Shown here in pieces: positions 9,791-18,683 of a DNA stretch of 31,837 nt. Origin of the DNA: Penium margaritaceum (taxonomy: Eukaryota; Streptophyta; Zygnematophyceae; Desmidiales; Peniaceae); the NCBI GenBank assembly GCA_023375785.1, contig SZWC01023076.1, positions 1 through 31,837 of the forward strand, in the 5' to 3' direction. The translations under genes and the position numbers were made by a program. Every line of letters starts with the position of its first letter. Positions within the stretch are counted from its first letter, which is position 1. The notes below the pieces were generated by a model that was given only the letters and a program-made list of their open reading frames with translations, did not search any database and had not been told where the DNA came from.

Positions 9791-10144
9791 CAACAACTTG
9801 GTTTCTCATCCATGTATCCCACGTCAAAGTTTGGGATCTCACCAACCCTCATCTATGTCGATGCAAGCCGCTCAGATGGGTGATTTGTCTGTGTAGATTT
9901 TACTGACCAGACAGGAGTTGCGTCATCTATTCCTGCCGTTTACCTTTCTTGAGTCCTCATTTTTTCTCGGTGATTCACCATCCCTTCTTTTTGGCCTACA
10001 ATTACCCTTTTTGATAGTTTAGGAGATGTGTCCCAGATTCGAGCAAGTCCACCAGGACCATTGATCATGTTAATTGACAACTTCAATATCCATTGGAGAT
10101 GTGGTTTCTGCCAACTTTGACTTCCCTCCAGTGAGATAAGGGTT
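9791..10144 (-). pseudogene. Gag to protease linker (chromovirus II)
   Basis: This continues the minus-strand polyprotein between gag and protease. One readable piece is MDEKPSCCRGHKTVLT, running into the protease. I see no intact CCHC zinc knuckle, which may be lost or was never present in this family. Confidence 0.4.
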
Positions 10145-11190
10145 GTGGATTTAGTGTTGCAAGCCATTGGATTCCTGCATCCAAGCCATGTAGTCAGTGA
10201 TGTCCATGCGGTTAGCTCCTCTGATTATTCGCAGAAGGTCATCTTGGATGCCAAATATAACAAGCACTCACCAGATGTCATGCTTCCGGTAATTTTTGTA
10301 GTAGAAGCAGAGTTCTTTGGAGGCAAGGTCACTACGAATAATGATTGCACAACTCTGTGTGCACTCCGTCACACTCGATTGCTAATGCAAGTGTTGAATC
10401 CTGTACAGTGCGTCAGACTTCTCCTTCATTCTTCCAAAGCAAGCGAGCATGTCACGCGCGAAGCCCATCCAATATCTTATGGATTCAGAGAGTCGCGCTT
10501 GGTTTGCTCGATTACCTTGAGAGGAAGTACGCATGCGGTTCATGATGTGATAGCAGTCACACTTGCCATTGATCCAGCTCCGCCAGACTCCTTCTGTCGT
10601 TGGATGGTCTTTTCATTAGTCCACCAACTCAAATTCATGGTCTGCAAAAGCGAGGCCGCAAGGTCAATTTTCTTTTCATTTTTTTTGACCCCAGTGGTGG
10701 TGAACTACACCTTGCCAGTCACATCCACAATTTTGGTCCTTTGGAGTTTGGAGGATCAAACAATTTAGGGAGTGCTGGTCAAAATTGGGGTTCACTCAAA
10801 CTTTGAGGATTTCTTACGCATGCAAATTTTATAGCTCCTCCATCACTGCACTCAGTTGTTGGAGCAGATGGGTGTTGATTACCTTGAGTCCCAACAGCCT
10901 TTGGTATAGGTCCTCGTTGATGTGAGGCTGTAGGCCGTTGCCTTCCATCTTACAAGATGTTGACTCGGTGGACGAAGGGTTTGTCGAGCCCGAAGGTTCC
11001 ATCAGAGGGTTGGCCTTCAGGTTTGTTGGTCCAGCACCATTTGCCGTGAGATCTATCATTGAGCATCATTGATTGCGTTCTACTGATCTTCCATCACTAG
11101 GGTGTTCACTGGTTACTGATGTTTTTTTGTCAGGTGCACTTGATCTGTTCACCATTGTCGTTGCAAGGTTCATGAATTTGTGAATGGTGG
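10145..11190 (-). pseudogene. Gag, decayed (chromovirus II)
   Basis: Minus strand. The N-terminal part (near 11190 down to 10829) reads IHKFMNLATTMVNRS, then INEDLYQRLLGLKVINTHLL and QQLSAVMEEL, likely a coiled-coil. Next comes a block near 10700-10600 (KNEKKIDLAASLLQTMNLSW, WTNEKTIQRQKES) and the capsid-like segment near 10420-10250 (DALYRIQHLH, then QSSV and later ASKELCFYYKN). Matching segments occur in copies P and V. Several stops are present. A long plus-strand frame over 10145-10768 is the antisense shadow of this gag. Confidence 0.75.
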
Positions 11191-11249
11191 AGATGCAATA
11201 AAGACTTGTGTGAGTTTTTTACCACGTACTTAACATGCCGGTGTCGCTG

Positions 11250-11262
11250 CACTATGATACAA
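11250..11262 (-). other. Primer-binding site, degenerate (chromovirus II)
   Basis: Minus strand TTGTATCATAGTG lies two bases from the LTR end (...ATGACA-CT). It matches TGGTATCAGAGxx, complementary to the 3' end of initiator-Met tRNA, with mismatches. Copy V has the canonical form at the same position. Confidence 0.65.
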
Positions 11263-11264
11263 AG

Positions 11265-11600
11265 TGTCATACCAAGCAAAACATGGCTGGTTCAGAAGGA
11301 TGAGGTGTGAAATGGGAGATGATTTGAGGAATTGGGACAAATGGATAACTTATAATTAGCAGTAGGTGTACTTCAATTAAAGTTGTCAATTGAGTCACGC
11401 ACATATATACAATGACAAGAATCACAATGAGGCGTGTGTTGGGTCTTCGGTGCTTGGACCGAGTGACGCATGCAAGGTCCAGTCAGGAGTGGTCACTTCA
11501 AGAAAATCCACCGATATGCCTGGGGGCTCCAAGAATACCAAATCATGGTTCTCTGAAAGTCTACTGCCATCGAGAAGTTGACCAAAGAGTATCAAAACAT
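11265..11600 (-). repeat. 5' LTR of chromovirus II (outer end uncertain)
   Basis: In minus orientation the LTR ends in ...CATACCAAGC-complement and CA at 11265, directly before the primer site. Similarity with the LTR of copy V (from 31546) and with the inverted LTR of copy P (about 12290-12517) defines it. A TATA-like stretch (plus CACATATATACAATG, 11399-11413) occupies the place where copy V has a similar AT stretch and could be the promoter. The outer end is not fixed because no 3' LTR is found. Confidence 0.65.
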
Positions 11601-11835
11601 TGATACAATTTATGATGTTTCTACTGACCATTTTACAAAATGGTCAAAGTTGTCAAAATCTTTGGAAGCAAGAAAATGGAGGCTGCTGCAAGTGGCCATA
11701 ATGCCCTTGGCCTAACAGAATGAAAATCTTGAGGTAAACTCACAGCAGGCCATGGATGTAAGGAAAGACATGTCCACTCAAGGATTTTGGGCACTCATGT
11801 ACGTCAATGATGTAAGATTTAACAAGCATAAGGCG
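11601..11835. other. Unassigned, possibly outer part of LTR II
   Basis: No gene is visible. A near-perfect palindrome lies at 11625-11646 (TGACCATTTT, AC, AAAATGGTCA). The stretch may still be the U3 part of the chromovirus II LTR, but copy V runs off the window before the equivalent part, so this cannot be tested here. Confidence 0.4.
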
Positions 11836-12010
11836 AGGAGAAAAATACAATTTAATCAATTGGGATAATTGGATGATTTGTATTTGATAGTAAGTGTACT
11901 TCCATGACAAGTGTCAAACATGTCAAAAACATGTGTTCAAAAGCAAGAAGCACAATGAGACACCTTGGGTCTTGGGCCCTCCAGTCATGCAACCTGTGTG
12001 ATGCCATTGT
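11836..12010 (-). repeat. Second LTR fragment of the chromovirus family
   Basis: The segments TTGGGATAATTGGATGATTTG, shortened here to its core GGATAATTGGATGATTT, TACTTCCATGACA, AAGCAAGAAGCACAATGAG and TTGGGTCTTGG match, in order, the LTRs at 11265 onward and 31546 onward in the same orientation. It lacks the LTR terminus and primer site, so it is an orphan LTR piece or part of a rearranged LTR of copy II. Confidence 0.55.
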
Positions 12011-12289
12011 TATGTCCCTGATGTACATGAGTTTCATAACTCAGCGAGTGTGAATGTTCACCTTACACTCATGGCCCACCATGCATCAACCTCACAATTG
12101 TTTCACCGTTTGGCCGGGGGAATTCTGGCCAGCTGCCCCAACCTCCGTTGTTCTTGTTTCAAAGGTTTGAGCACATTCCACCACTATATAGAAGGTTCAA
12201 CAGAAGTGTCATGAATCATATAAAAAATTCCATCTAGTTTGGTTGAAAATGCTAGACACATATAGAACTGCACCTTGATATTCTCAAAA
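12011..12289. other. Unassigned, probably outer LTR of chromovirus P
   Basis: No gene is visible. The stretch precedes the recognisable LTR of P. It contains TATA-like ACTATATAGAAGG near 12183-12195. A 20-base segment here (12168-12190) resembles part of chromovirus II at 7534-7556 (GAGCACATT-CCACCACTAT), which could be chance or a mosaic LTR. Confidence 0.35.
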
Positions 12290-12517
12290 CCCTACGAACT
12301 CTTGGCACTCTTTTTCAAAGTGACAACTCACGACATGTCATCACATGCGTCGGTTCACTCGAGCATCCAAGACCCAACATATGCCTCATTGTGTTCTTTG
12401 CTGTTTTATGTACATGCTGGAGATTCTTGACACTTTTCATCCAACTACACTCACTTCTCAAGTTTTCCCAATTTTATTAATCGTGCTCTGCTCCGTACCT
12501 CCTCCATGTGAACCATG
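12290..12517 (+). repeat. 5' LTR of chromovirus P, cut by copia B
   Basis: Read on the plus strand, this segment is the inverted counterpart of the LTRs of II and V: CATGCGTCGGTTCACTCGAG, AAGACCCAACATATGCCTCA, TTGTGTTCTTTGCTG and finally CTCCATGTGAACC. In copy V the sequence CATCCATGTGAACCACC is followed by about 25 bases to the LTR end and primer site. Here copia B interrupts at that spot, and the continuation (ATTCCGCTCGATGAAACCAA) resumes after 18007. LTR start not determined. Confidence 0.65.
12513..12517. repeat. Target-site duplication of copia B, left copy
   Basis: CCATG immediately precedes the left LTR (TGTTCAATATGG). The right LTR is followed by CCATC (18008-18012). Four of five bases match, consistent with a 5-bp duplication in which one base has mutated. 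Confidence 0.6.
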
Positions 12518-13163
12518 TGTTCAATATGGGGTGCAAAAAGTGACCAAAGTGGGTTGCTCGATGAAAATCATCATGTCACAATAGTGAATAGAGGATAATT
12601 TTCTTCTTCTTTGTCACTTTACAGAACTCGATTCGGAGTCCGTTTGAGGGAGATATGGATTTTCAAGGTTTGGTGGCAATGGGTCCGGTTCAAGTGACAT
12701 CTCCTGCTCTACCAGCATCAATGACGGCCACAATTATTGACCAGGGAGGTTTGGAGTGGGCTTCAAGGTAGAAAGGCAGCAGGATAACCTTCAGGAAGCT
12801 TTAAGGAAGGTCCCTACAAAGATTATTGGTTGTGCACATGGTAGGGATGGTAATTCTCTTCTGTGAGAGTGTGACTCCCGCTCATCCTGCCTGGCTAGGA
12901 GAGTGCTAGGAGGAGAACTTTGACAGAGTGGTTTTTCCAGCTCCATGTGCCAAATGAGGCGTACTAAGGATTGTTAGAAAGCTGTGCTAATTTACTTTCT
13001 CATCCACGAGTCAAACCAGACATTCGCGCTCTCTACACAACTTCACATGCTTCTGTAGTTTTGCCTCTACAGCCTACAACGTGTCTCTCACATACAATTG
13101 GTCCTGCCTAGCGGCTCTTGGTGAGCCTCATCACCTCCCTGAGGGCTGCCTTTGATTGCATCA
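12518..13163 (+). repeat. 5' LTR of copia B
   Basis: It starts TGTTCAATATGG and ends ATTGCATCA, just before the primer site. It aligns along its whole length with 17363-18007. It should hold the promoter and polyadenylation signals of the element; I did not find a convincing TATA box. Confidence 0.9.
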
Positions 13164-13164
13164 G

Positions 13165-13177
13165 TGGTATCAAATCT
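13165..13177 (+). other. Primer-binding site of copia B
   Basis: TGGTATCAAATCT lies one base after the LTR end. It matches TGGTATCAGAGCC, complementary to initiator-Met tRNA, at the first eight bases; the later mismatches include a G-to-A. Confidence 0.8.
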
Positions 13178-13262
13178 AGAACAAGGCTGAGCCTCATCCT
13201 TGAGGCATTCCTTGCACCCTGTTGTGTGAGAGAGTCATTTAGGGGCTCAACGTTACACTACC

Positions 13263-13837
13263 ATGGCGACTTCTGCTTCTGTGGTGGCCGGCGTCAACAT
13301 CGCCAAGTTTGAAGGCAGGAAATTCTTCAACTGGAGCAACAACATGAAGATGGTGCTGATGGAGAAGGGAATCTGGAGCCATGTGAGTGAGGAGGAACCA
13401 GCTCAGTCATCTCTTTCACCTGATGAGGCCTGTACCCACCATGAGAAGCGTGACCGCGCTCTCGCCACCATCTACCTCTACCTCACCGAATGGCAGCAAC
13501 TCCTCGTCCGTGGCATTTTCACACCTAAGGAGGTTTGGAAGAAGATTCATTCCACTTATTCATCAAAGTCAATCCTCATGAACATGCAGCCGCGCCGTCG
13601 CTTTCACACTGTGAAGATGGATGAGTCTGGATCCATGATTGATAACATCAACATGGTGAAGTCTCTTGCCAACCAGCATCTACAATTGAGGACCCTTTCA
13701 AGGAACGTGTACTCATGCTAACCATCCTCTCTGGCCTTCCTAGCAGCTAAACTCCTCTCATTGTTGCTCTGGACCAAGGTGAAGACAAGCTCTCCCTTAA
13801 TGATGTGGAGGAGAGCCTGCTGTTTGAGGAGGAGTAG
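13263..13837 (+). pseudogene. Copia gag, broken (B)
   Basis: ATG at 13263 lies 100 bases after the LTR and opens MATSASVVAGVNIAKFEGRK, then FFNWSNNMKMVLMEKGIW, the usual start of a copia gag (UBN2-type). Further on come EWQQLLVRGIFTPKEVWKKI and MQPRRRFHTVKMDESGS. The frame ends at 13721 because of a frame change near 13690. In the shifted frame the gag hallmark continues: DPFKERVLMLTILSGLP, a TAA at 13748, TPLIVALDQGEDKLSL and a TAG at 13835. Gag forms the particle and passes without a stop into the zinc knuckle in the intact ancestor. Confidence 0.9.
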
Positions 13838-14520
13838 CACAAGGTAGAGGACAGCGGAAGCGGACTGGACGTCGCTCTCATCACCAACTCTGGTCGTGGG
13901 GGCGGTGCTGCACCAACCAGGAGCAACGGTGGAGGAGGGAAGAAGAAGCGGAACTGCCACTACTGCAAGAAGCCGGGCCATTGGGTGCGTGAATGCCGGA
14001 AGAAGAAGGCGGACCTTCCAGCCGGAGTGGGAGCGAGAAAGCAGTCCGACGATTCCGCAAACGCAGCAGACTGGGAGAGTGGATTCGTGACAACCATCCG
14101 AGTCCTGCACATCTGCAACAATACCGCCTTATTCTGGATCATCGACTCGGCAGCCACGCGGCACATGACGTATCACCGGCAGTGGCTCGTTGTCTACACC
14201 GTCATTGAGCCTTGTTGGGTCTACATGGGGGACAACCATGTGAAAATGGCGGTTGGGGAGGGTGAGATTGTGTTTTGTGCTTCCGTTGAGGGCAAGCACG
14301 TGGAACGTTGTGTGAAAGGGGTGCTCCATGTTCTGGGGCTGGCAGCTAACCTCCTCTCTGTCTCATCTCTCATCTCCGAAGGCATGCAGGTTGGCTTTGA
14401 GAATGGTGGCTACACCATCTCTGCACGTGAAGGCCGTGTGCTTGAAAAAGTGGACAAGGAGGACGGACTCTACCATCTCTATGTGTCATCGGAGAAGGAA
14501 GCCAACTCAGCGTTGGCGGC
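13838..14520 (+). pseudogene. Zinc knuckle and aspartic protease (copia B)
   Basis: The frame contains a perfect CCHC knuckle, CHYCKKPGHWVREC (13955-13996), which binds element RNA. The protease begins FWIIDSAATRHMTYHR. The catalytic Asp (14144-14146) and Ser are present, but the canonical Gly of DSGA is Ala (DSAA), which may harm activity. Later segments VKGVLHVLGLAANLLSVSSL and VGFENGGYTISAREG fit the C-terminal part of copia proteases. This part is open from 13838 to the stop at 14879. Confidence 0.88.
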
Positions 14521-15425
14521 AAGAGAGGGAAAACACGATTTCGGCCTGTGGCACCGCCGGCTTGGGCACCTCGGCTTTGGCGCCATCATCTCCATGCAGC
14601 AGATGGTCCGTGGCCTGGAGCTTAAGGGGGTGAAGCAGCCAGGTGCATCAGCTTGTGAGAGTTGCATTGAAGGGAAGCGGGCCCGCGGACCATTCTCTGG
14701 GGAAGGGAAGGGGGCGGCTGAGCTTCCCTCACTTGTTCACTCTGATTTATGCGGCCCCATGCCATCTCAGTCCTTGTACGGCAAGTTGTACTTTTTCACA
14801 TTCATTGATGACAAGTGGAGGAAGACGTGGGTGTCCTTCCTGGCTAGAAAGGATGAGTGCTTTGATGCTTTCAAGGTGTAGTTTTTTAGTGCACAGAATG
14901 AGATTGGCAGGCGGTTGAAGGTGCTCCGCACTGACGGTGGAGGAGAGTACCTCTCCAAAGACTTCCGCAACTTCCTCAAGAAATGCGAGATGAGGCACGA
15001 GGTCACCCCACCTGGAACACCGCAGCTGAACGGCGTGGCTGAACAGGCGAACCGCACGCTCATGGAGCGTGTTTGCAGCATGCTCCAAGACGCAGAACTC
15101 CCGCCAACCTTTTGGACGGAAGCGGTCAACACTGCCGTGTACCTGAAGAAACCGGAGTCCCACGCGCGTTGTGCCAGTGATGACACCGGAGGAGGCGTGG
15201 ACGGGATGCAAGCTAACAGTGACACACCTGAAAGTCTTTGGGTGTGGTGCATTTGAGCACGTGCCTGCCAGCAACAGCAACAAGCTGGATGCAAAGTCGG
15301 TGAAGGCGGACGTCCTCGGCTACGACACCATGGGATACCGCCTCTACAACCTCGCTGCTCGCAAGGTCATCCGCAGCCGTGACGTGGTCTTTCAAGAGGA
15401 CGTGAAGGGCTAGACTTGGAGCCCC
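14521..15425 (+). pseudogene. Copia integrase, broken (B)
   Basis: The zinc-binding start reads LWHRRLGHLGFGAI with CESCIEGKRARGPF downstream (HHCC). The catalytic core follows: VHSDLCGPMPSQSLYGK (first Asp), FFTFIDDKWRKTWVSFL, VLRTDGGGEYLSKDF (second Asp) and TPQLNGVAEQANRTLMERV (Glu), so all three catalytic residues survive. A TAG at 14879 interrupts the core. A frame change near 15165 moves the reading to PVMTPEEAWTGCK, HLKVFGCGAFEHVP and DVLGYDTMGYRLYNLAARKV. A TAG at 15411 ends that stretch. The enzyme would insert cDNA into the genome. Confidence 0.9.
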
Positions 15426-16313
15426 ATGTCTGCAGTTCCACTTGCTCCCGCACTCGTACGAGAAGTGGGAGAAGAGCCGGTAACAGAAGAGGGCGGTGCA
15501 AAAGATGGCGGTGATAGCAGAAATGACAAGGAGGTGGAGGGAGCTGAGAAGGAGAACGCAATGGAATCTAATGAGGAGGAGCAGCAAAGCAACTCACGGC
15601 AGCTGCCATGGAGGTCAGGAAGCCACAACCATGGTGCAGATGGTCGTGTGGAGCCGTTGAGGAGATCCAAGTGCCTCACAAGCAAACAGAGGCCCTTGGA
15701 GGAGCTAGTGAACCTGTGCACCGTTCCATCACCAACGGAGTCGTCTGACCTCGAGCTTCTCTTCCTCACAGTCATCGATGACCCAGCCACATTCACTGAA
15801 GCCATGCGCAGCACCGAGGTGGCAGATTGGCGTACCGCAGCATATGAAGATTATGGTGCGCTCATGAAGAACAGCACATGGACCCTCGAGGAAGCTCCAC
15901 GTGGCAGCCGGGTGATCGGGTGTCGGTGGATCTTCAGGCGCAAGCGTGGTGCAGATGGTAAGGTGCTCAGGTACAAAGCACTGTTGGTTGCAAAGGGATA
16001 TGGACAGACTGAGGGTGTGGATTAGAATGAGACATTTGCACCTGTTGCAAAGTTCCCATCCATCCGAGCAATCCTTGCTCTTGCTGCTACTATGAACTGG
16101 GAAGTGCACCAAATGGATGTAACGTGTGTATTTCTGAATGGTGACCTCAAGGAGGAGGTGTACATGGAGCAGCCGGAGGGGTATGTGGTGGAGGGAAAGG
16201 AGGATTTGGTGTGCAAGCTTGTGAAGGCTCTTTACGTCCTGAAGAAAGCACCACGAGCATGGTACCACAAGATGGATGAGCAGGCTAGCTGGGCTTTGTT
16301 TTGTGCACAGTGA
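15426..16313 (+). pseudogene. Copia reverse transcriptase, first part (B)
   Basis: After an acidic linker (many Glu residues, 15426-15640) come WRTAAYEDYGALMKNSTW, RGSRVIGCRWIFRRKRGADG, YKALLVAKGYGQTEGVD, a TAG at 16023 in place of Tyr, then NETFAPVAKF. The same frame continues as WEVHQMDVTCVFLNGDLKEE, VYMEQPEGYVVEG and LVKALYVLKKAPRAWYHKMD. It leaves frame near 16285. This is the fingers and first palm region of a copia RT. Confidence 0.9.
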
Positions 16314-17322
16314 GGCTGACCATGCAGTTTATGGGCGCGTGCAAGAGGCAAGCAAGGTCATCATCTTGCTGTATGTTGATGATCCGCTCATTGCATCTGA
16401 CTCCAAGTCTCTTTTGGACAATGTGAAGCAGTCCCTTGCTGCCAGGTTCCACATGAAAGACATGGGAGAGCTCAGCTACTACCTTGGCCTTCAGGTCAAG
16501 CGCAACTGGCAACAGCTGACTTTGGAGTTGTCGCAGAGTACATACATGAGCAACATTGTCAAGCACTTCAACATGGCAGGAGCGTGCAAGGCCGCAACAC
16601 CACTAGAAGTGGGAGCGAGGCTGAGCATGATGCAGACTCCTCGCGGCATGCAAGAGAGCAACCACATGGAAGCAGTGTCGTACCAACCAGAAGTTGGGAG
16701 CCTCATGTACGCAGCAGTTGGCACACGCCTTGACATCAGCCAAGCTGTGGGAGTGCTTAGCAAGTTTTGTGTGAATCCGGGCATGCCGCATTGGGAGGCG
16801 GTCAAGCGCGTGCTGCGCTACCTCAACAGCAGCAACAGCCTTTGCCTCACCTTCAACAGAAACAACAGTCCCATCCTCATCGGCTATAGAAATGCAAATT
16901 GGGGAGGTGACCTAGAAACAAAGAGGTCGACCCGTGGGTTCGTGTTCATACTCGGGGAAGGTGCAATCAGTTGGAGGAGCAAGAAGCAAGAGTGTGTCGC
17001 CCTCTCCTCCACCAAAGCTGAGTACATCGCCTTGAGTGAAGCAGAAAAGGAAGCCGTGTGGCTGCGTGAGCTGCTGGCAAGCCTTGAACAGCAGCAGACC
17101 ACAGTGACTACAATCTACTGTGACAACATGAGCGCCATTGCTCTGACCAAGAACATAGAGTTTAACGCCGGCACCAAGCACATTGACCAGCGATATCACT
17201 TCATCCGCGAACTCGTGGCGAAGAAGGTGGTGTAGATCAAGTTCTTCCCTTCAAGCATGATTCTGGCAGACTTCTTGACCAAGCCGCTGGTAGCGCACCG
17301 CTTTCAGCAGCTGAGGGGATAG
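16276..17322 (+). pseudogene. Copia RT active site and RNase H (B)
   Basis: The frame reads FVHSEADHAVYGR, then the active site LLYVDDPLIASD with both Asp residues intact, MKDMGELSYYLGLQVKR, MAGACKAATPLEVGARLS and VGSLMYAAVGTRLDISQAVG. RNase H follows: GYRNANWGGDLETKRSTRGF (the usual first Asp, in S-D-A-D-W, is Asn here), SSTKAEYIALSEAEKEAVWL, YCDNMSAIALTKNIEFNAG and TKHIDQRYHFIRELV. A TAG at 17233 replaces a sense codon. The same frame then finishes IKFFPSSMILADFLTKPL and ends at 17322, 40 bases before the 3' LTR. Confidence 0.92.
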
Positions 17323-17350
17323 TGTGGACTTGTGTGATTTTTATTCTCGC

Positions 17351-17362
17351 AAAGTGGGAGAA
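17351..17362 (+). other. Polypurine tract of copia B
   Basis: AAAGTGGGAGAA lies directly before the 3' LTR start TGTTGG. This is the form typical of plant copia elements and primes plus-strand synthesis. Confidence 0.85.
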
Positions 17363-18007
17363 TGTTGGATATGGGGGGCAAAAAGTGTCTAAAGTGGGTT
17401 GCTTGATAGAAATCATCAGGTCACAATAGTGAATAGAGGATGTTTTTCTGGTTCTGTAGCACTCTACAGAACTCGATTCAGAGTCCGTTTGAGGGAGATA
17501 TGGATTTCAAGGTTTGGTGGCAATGGGTCCGGTTCAAGTGATGGCTCCTGCATTACCAGCACCAATGACGGCCACAATTATTGGCCAGGGAGGTTTGGAG
17601 AGGGCTTCAAGGTAGAAAGGCAGCAGGAGGACCTTCAAGGAGCTTCAAGGAAGGTCCCCACCAAGATGATTGGTTGTGTACATGGCAGGGATGGTAATTC
17701 TCTTGTGTGAGAGTGTGACTGCCGCTCATCCCGCTAGGCTAGGAGTGTGCTAGGGGGTGAACTTTGACAGAGTGTTTCTTCCAGATCCATGTGCCAAATG
17801 AGGCTTACTTAGGCTTGTTAGAAAGCTGTGCTAGTGTACTTTTTCATCCACGAGTCAAACCAGCCATTCGCGCTCTCTGCACAACTTCACTTGCTTCCGG
17901 ATTTTTGTCTCTGCAGCCCACAACTTGTCTCTCACATACAATTGGTCCTGCCAAGCGGCTCTTGGTGAGCTTGATCACCTCCCTGAGGGCTGCCTTTTAT
18001 TGCATCA
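17363..18007 (+). repeat. 3' LTR of copia B
   Basis: It starts TGTTGGATATGG and ends TTGCATCA. It aligns end to end with 12518-13163 with about 10% differences, many of them transitions, and one single-base length difference. Confidence 0.9.
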
Positions 18008-18012
18008 CCATC
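18008..18012. repeat. Target-site duplication of copia B, right copy
   Basis: CCATC follows the 3' LTR and pairs with CCATG at 12513-12517. Confidence 0.55.
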
Positions 18013-18683
18013 CACATTCCGCTCGATGAAACCAAGTATTAAATAAAATGCAGAAAAAATGTAGGAGTCCTCAGTGGATGTCCATCATTCAGAAACTTGC
18101 AAACCTAGCGATGACAGTGGTAAACAGAGCGGGCATTTCCAGCAACGAGCAGCACTTACCGGCAAAGAATCCGATGATAGAGGATCAGCAGCACGCACCC
18201 AACATCAATCTCCAGCCAAACCAGGTAGCAATGACAACCTTTGAGGAAAATGGTACAGCACTGCCAATCCCTACCACCAACCTGGTGGTAGATCTCTTAG
18301 GATGAACAAAACCTTAGCCTCCTTCATTGCACATCGGGATGACACCTGGTATAATGAGAGGCACCAGTTAACAAGCTTGCATGAATGAAGACCTTTACCA
18401 CAAGCTGTTAGAAATCAAGAGCCTCATTACCCATCTGCTCCAACACCTCACTGTGATGATGGAGGAGTTTGGGAATGTGAATGCGCGAGAAGTAATGATC
18501 ACTGAGAGATTATTTCAACTCTCAGGTGAGCCCCAAATGAGACTGGCATTTCCGTAGCTATTCAATCCTATGAAATTTAAGGATGGATGGTTTGAATGTG
18601 GCTGACGAGTTTGAAGGTGTGCTTCACAGCTACTGAGGTCAACAATGACAAGAAGAAGATTAGCCTTGTGATTTCGCTTTTAC
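18013..18683 (+). pseudogene. Chromovirus P: LTR tail, primer site and gag N-terminus
   Basis: The first 20-30 bases align with the LTR tail and primer site of copy V (ATTCCGCTCGATG...GTATTA for ATGTTCTGCTTGG...GGTATCA). Gag begins near ATG 18078: MSIIQKLANLAMTVVNRAG, matching IHKFMNLATTMVNRS of copy II. Later come MNEDLYHKLLEIKSLITHLL, QHLTVMMEEFGNVN (coiled-coil) and, near 18620-18680, TATEVNNDKKKISLVISLL. The last piece equals KNEKKIDLAASLL of copy II. The sequence stops dead at 18683 and resumes at 27288. Stops occur at 18303 and elsewhere. Confidence 0.8.
18678..18683. repeat. Target-site duplication of insertion X, left copy
   Basis: TTTTAC ends the left half of gag in chromovirus P and is repeated at 27282-27287, where gag resumes. 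Joining the halves with one copy removed gives a gag segment of the same length and frame as in copy II (24 bases from TCGCTTTT to the end of TTGAGTTGGTG). Confidence 0.65.

Larger units (their letters stand above)
6480..11600 (-). mobile_element. Chromovirus II (Ty3/gypsy), near full-length but decayed
   Basis: Minus strand, from right to left: 5' LTR (from 11265), primer site (11250-11262), gag N-terminus (about 11190 to 10829), gag capsid block (10690-10145), protease (about 9790-9640), RT (9209-8690), RNase H (about 8600-7950), integrase (about 7900-7150), and integrase C-terminus with chromodomain (7153-6640). RT before integrase plus a chromodomain defines the chromovirus branch of Ty3/gypsy. 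Stops and frame changes occur in every domain. It is the most complete copy of this family here and the key to reading copies I, P and V. The 3' LTR is not found. Confidence 0.85.
12518..18007 (+). mobile_element. Ty1/copia element B, complete with two LTRs, decayed
   Basis: This is a 5490-bp element: 5' LTR (646 bp), primer site, gag, protease, integrase, RT, RNase H, polypurine tract and 3' LTR (645 bp). Integrase before RT makes it copia. The LTRs differ at about 68 positions by hand count, roughly 10%, which implies an old insertion. I count three frame changes (about 13690, 15165 and 16285) and six in-frame stops (13748, 13835, 14879, 15411, 16023, 17233). It could move only with enzymes supplied by another element. 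It sits inside the 5' LTR of chromovirus P. Confidence 0.93.

Noticed and set aside
10145..10768. Longest plus-strand open frame in the chromovirus II region (207 codons)
   Set aside because: It is exactly antisense to the gag blocks of chromovirus II, which match copies I, P and V on the other strand, and it has no recognisable domain.
12168..12190. Similarity between 12168-12190 and 7534-7556
   Set aside because: It is only about 20 bases long, not extended on either side by clear homology; kept as a remark, not as a repeat.
14747..15294. Two long minus-strand open frames (175-178 codons)
   Set aside because: They are shadows of the copia B integrase, whose catalytic motifs are clear on the plus strand.
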